The translations under genes were made by a program, and so were the position numbers. This document shows, piece by piece, positions 63,208 through 64,000 of a stretch of 64,000 bases of DNA. The notes beneath the pieces were generated by a model. It was given only the letters and a program-made list of their open reading frames with translations. It searched no databases and was not told the DNA's origin. The stretch is from positions 1,866,458 to 1,930,457 of the forward strand of contig NC_015152.1 of NCBI RefSeq assembly GCF_000190435.1, read 5' to 3'. The first letter of the stretch is position 1, and every line of letters begins with the position of its first letter. Source of the stretch: Sphaerochaeta globosa str. Buddy (lineage in GTDB: Bacteria > Spirochaetota > Spirochaetia > Sphaerochaetales > Sphaerochaetaceae).

Positions 63208-64000
63208 GCCTTCTCCCCCTCATAGAAAATCCAGTGTTTGCTGGTTGCAAACAAGAGAATCGTAAATACTGCAATGATGAGGAAAAACACAAAGGAGATA
63301 GCACCGGCATACCCCAGTTGATTACTTACAAAGGCATATCGATACATCAGATACGTCATGAAAGTGGAAGCATTCCCGGGTCCTCCGTTGGTTAATGCCA
63401 AGGCAGGAGTGACTATCTGCATATTGGTAATCAGCGCCATGAGTAGGTTGTAGAAGAGTATCGGTGTCATACAGGGAACGGTAACATGCACAAACCGTTG
63501 AAAGCTGTTCGCCCCATCAATCTCGGCTGCGTCATGGTATACTTTTGGTACATTTTGAAGTCCTGCAAGGAAGATTACTATGAGATTGCCTGCCAGCCAA
63601 ACGGCGATTAGCGCCAAGGAAGGAACAACCAACGAAGAATCGGCAAGAAACTTGACTTTCGTACATCCTAAGGCAGAGAGGATGTAGTTGAACAACCCAA
63701 AATTGGACTCATACAACCAAGACCAACCTATGTAAACGGCCATAGCCGGCAGTACATAAGGAAGATAAAAAATTGCTCTGAAGAACAGCCGGCCCTTAAT
63801 CTTTCGGTTGAGCAGCATGGCAATAAAAAGGGAGTAAGCCATGCTCATCACAACCGAAAGAAGACTGAACAGCAACGTGACTTTCAGAGAATCAGAAAAA
63901 TAGGGATCGGTGGTAAAAAGACGGCGGTAGTTGTCAAAGCCCACAAAAATCGGCTCTACCGCCCCCTTTCCCCATTTAAAAAACCCTAATATGCAAACAC
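63204..64000 (-). CDS. Sugar ABC transporter permease (MalF/CUT1 type), 5' end cut by window
   Basis: The minus-strand frame is open to the window edge, beyond the first GTG at 63944, so the gene continues outside. About 265 residues are visible, including the typical NYRRLFTTDPYF near the N-terminal side and the EAA loop DAAEIDGANSFQRFVHVTVP in parts (~residue 160 of the visible part). Paired with the MalG-type permease through a 4-nt overlap; together the two form the translocation channel. Confidence 0.86.
   Translation of the reverse strand, partial: VCILGFFKWGKGAVEPIFVGFDNYRRLFTTDPYFSDSLKVTLLFSLLSVVMSMAYSLFIAMLLNRKIKGRLFFRAIFYLPYVLPAMAVYIGWSWLYESNFGLFNYILSALGCTKVKFLADSSLVVPSLALIAVWLAGNLIVIFLAGLQNVPKVYHDAAEIDGANSFQRFVHVTVPCMTPILFYNLLMALITNMQIVTPALALTNGGPGNASTFMTYLMYRYAFVSNQLGYAGAISFVFFLIIAVFTILLFATSKHWIFYEGEKA

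Overview
The window looks like one contiguous chromosomal segment of a fermentative spirochaete. The best match by general resemblance is the Sphaerochaeta group, but this is an inference from gene content and not a database result. Supporting signs are a long PPi-dependent phosphofructokinase, many sugar and organic-acid transporters, Sec-exported beta-rich envelope proteins, tRNA genes without an encoded CCA end, and balanced base composition except for one AT-richer island. Genes lie in short operons on both strands, often with 1-4 nt overlaps.

Layout. 1-4.8 kb: two large exported or surface beta-rich proteins, the first cut by the window edge and ending in a 24-bp Gly-rich tandem repeat. 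4.8-10.1 kb (minus strand): threonine synthase, an aspartokinase/homoserine dehydrogenase whose kinase half looks catalytically dead, L28, and endonuclease III. 10.2-15.8 kb: tRNA-Pro, then an iclR-kdgK-eda-tctCBA operon for sugar-acid uptake and the lower Entner-Doudoroff steps, with a palindromic operator. 15.9-17.2 kb: a small unknown gene and sodA with promoter plus palindromic operator. 17.4-19.5 kb: tRNA-Arg followed by a 2-kb AT-rich island bounded by a 19-bp copy of the tRNA anticodon arm; it carries a trypsin-like protease and a membrane-anchored partner. 19.7-20.3 kb: two paralogous small proteins. 20.5-26.1 kb: potABCD-type polyamine transporter and a PutP-type symporter.

26.2-30.9 kb is a sulfur/methionine block. 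A Met-rich leader peptide precedes metY-metA (plus strand). A convergent operon carries a CDA-fold deaminase, an MtnA-like isomerase and an MTA/MTI phosphorylase. 31.1-32.6 kb is a complete insertion sequence with a frameshifted transposase, inserted exactly at the start codon of an FKBP-type isomerase gene. 33.9-36.6 kb: GntR regulator, YhcH-like protein, cytidylate-kinase-like protein, aldose-1-epimerase-like protein. 36.6-39.1 kb: a glutamyl-tRNA-reductase-like protein fused to a cyclase/formamidase domain, plus an 8-oxoguanine glycosylase. 39.1-43.2 kb: two unknown proteins, cysK, two tandem Rrf2 regulators and an AbrB-type membrane protein. 43.2-51.4 kb (minus strand): DUF1846 protein, DJ-1-like protein, DAHP synthase, two acyl-CoA ligases, a WalJ-like hydrolase and an ArsC-like protein. 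51.6-58.3 kb: asnS, a LuxR-type protein, a YaiI-like protein, a GH2 glycosidase and pfp. 58.3-64 kb: a GGDEF protein, a beta-mannosidase-type GH2 enzyme and two sugar ABC permeases, the last cut by the window edge.

The most unusual items are the tRNA-Arg-bounded protease island, the methionine-rich leader, the predicted deaminating methylthioadenosine salvage trio, the HemA-cyclase fusion, the degenerate aspartokinase, and the IS that splits a promoter and ribosome-binding site from their gene.
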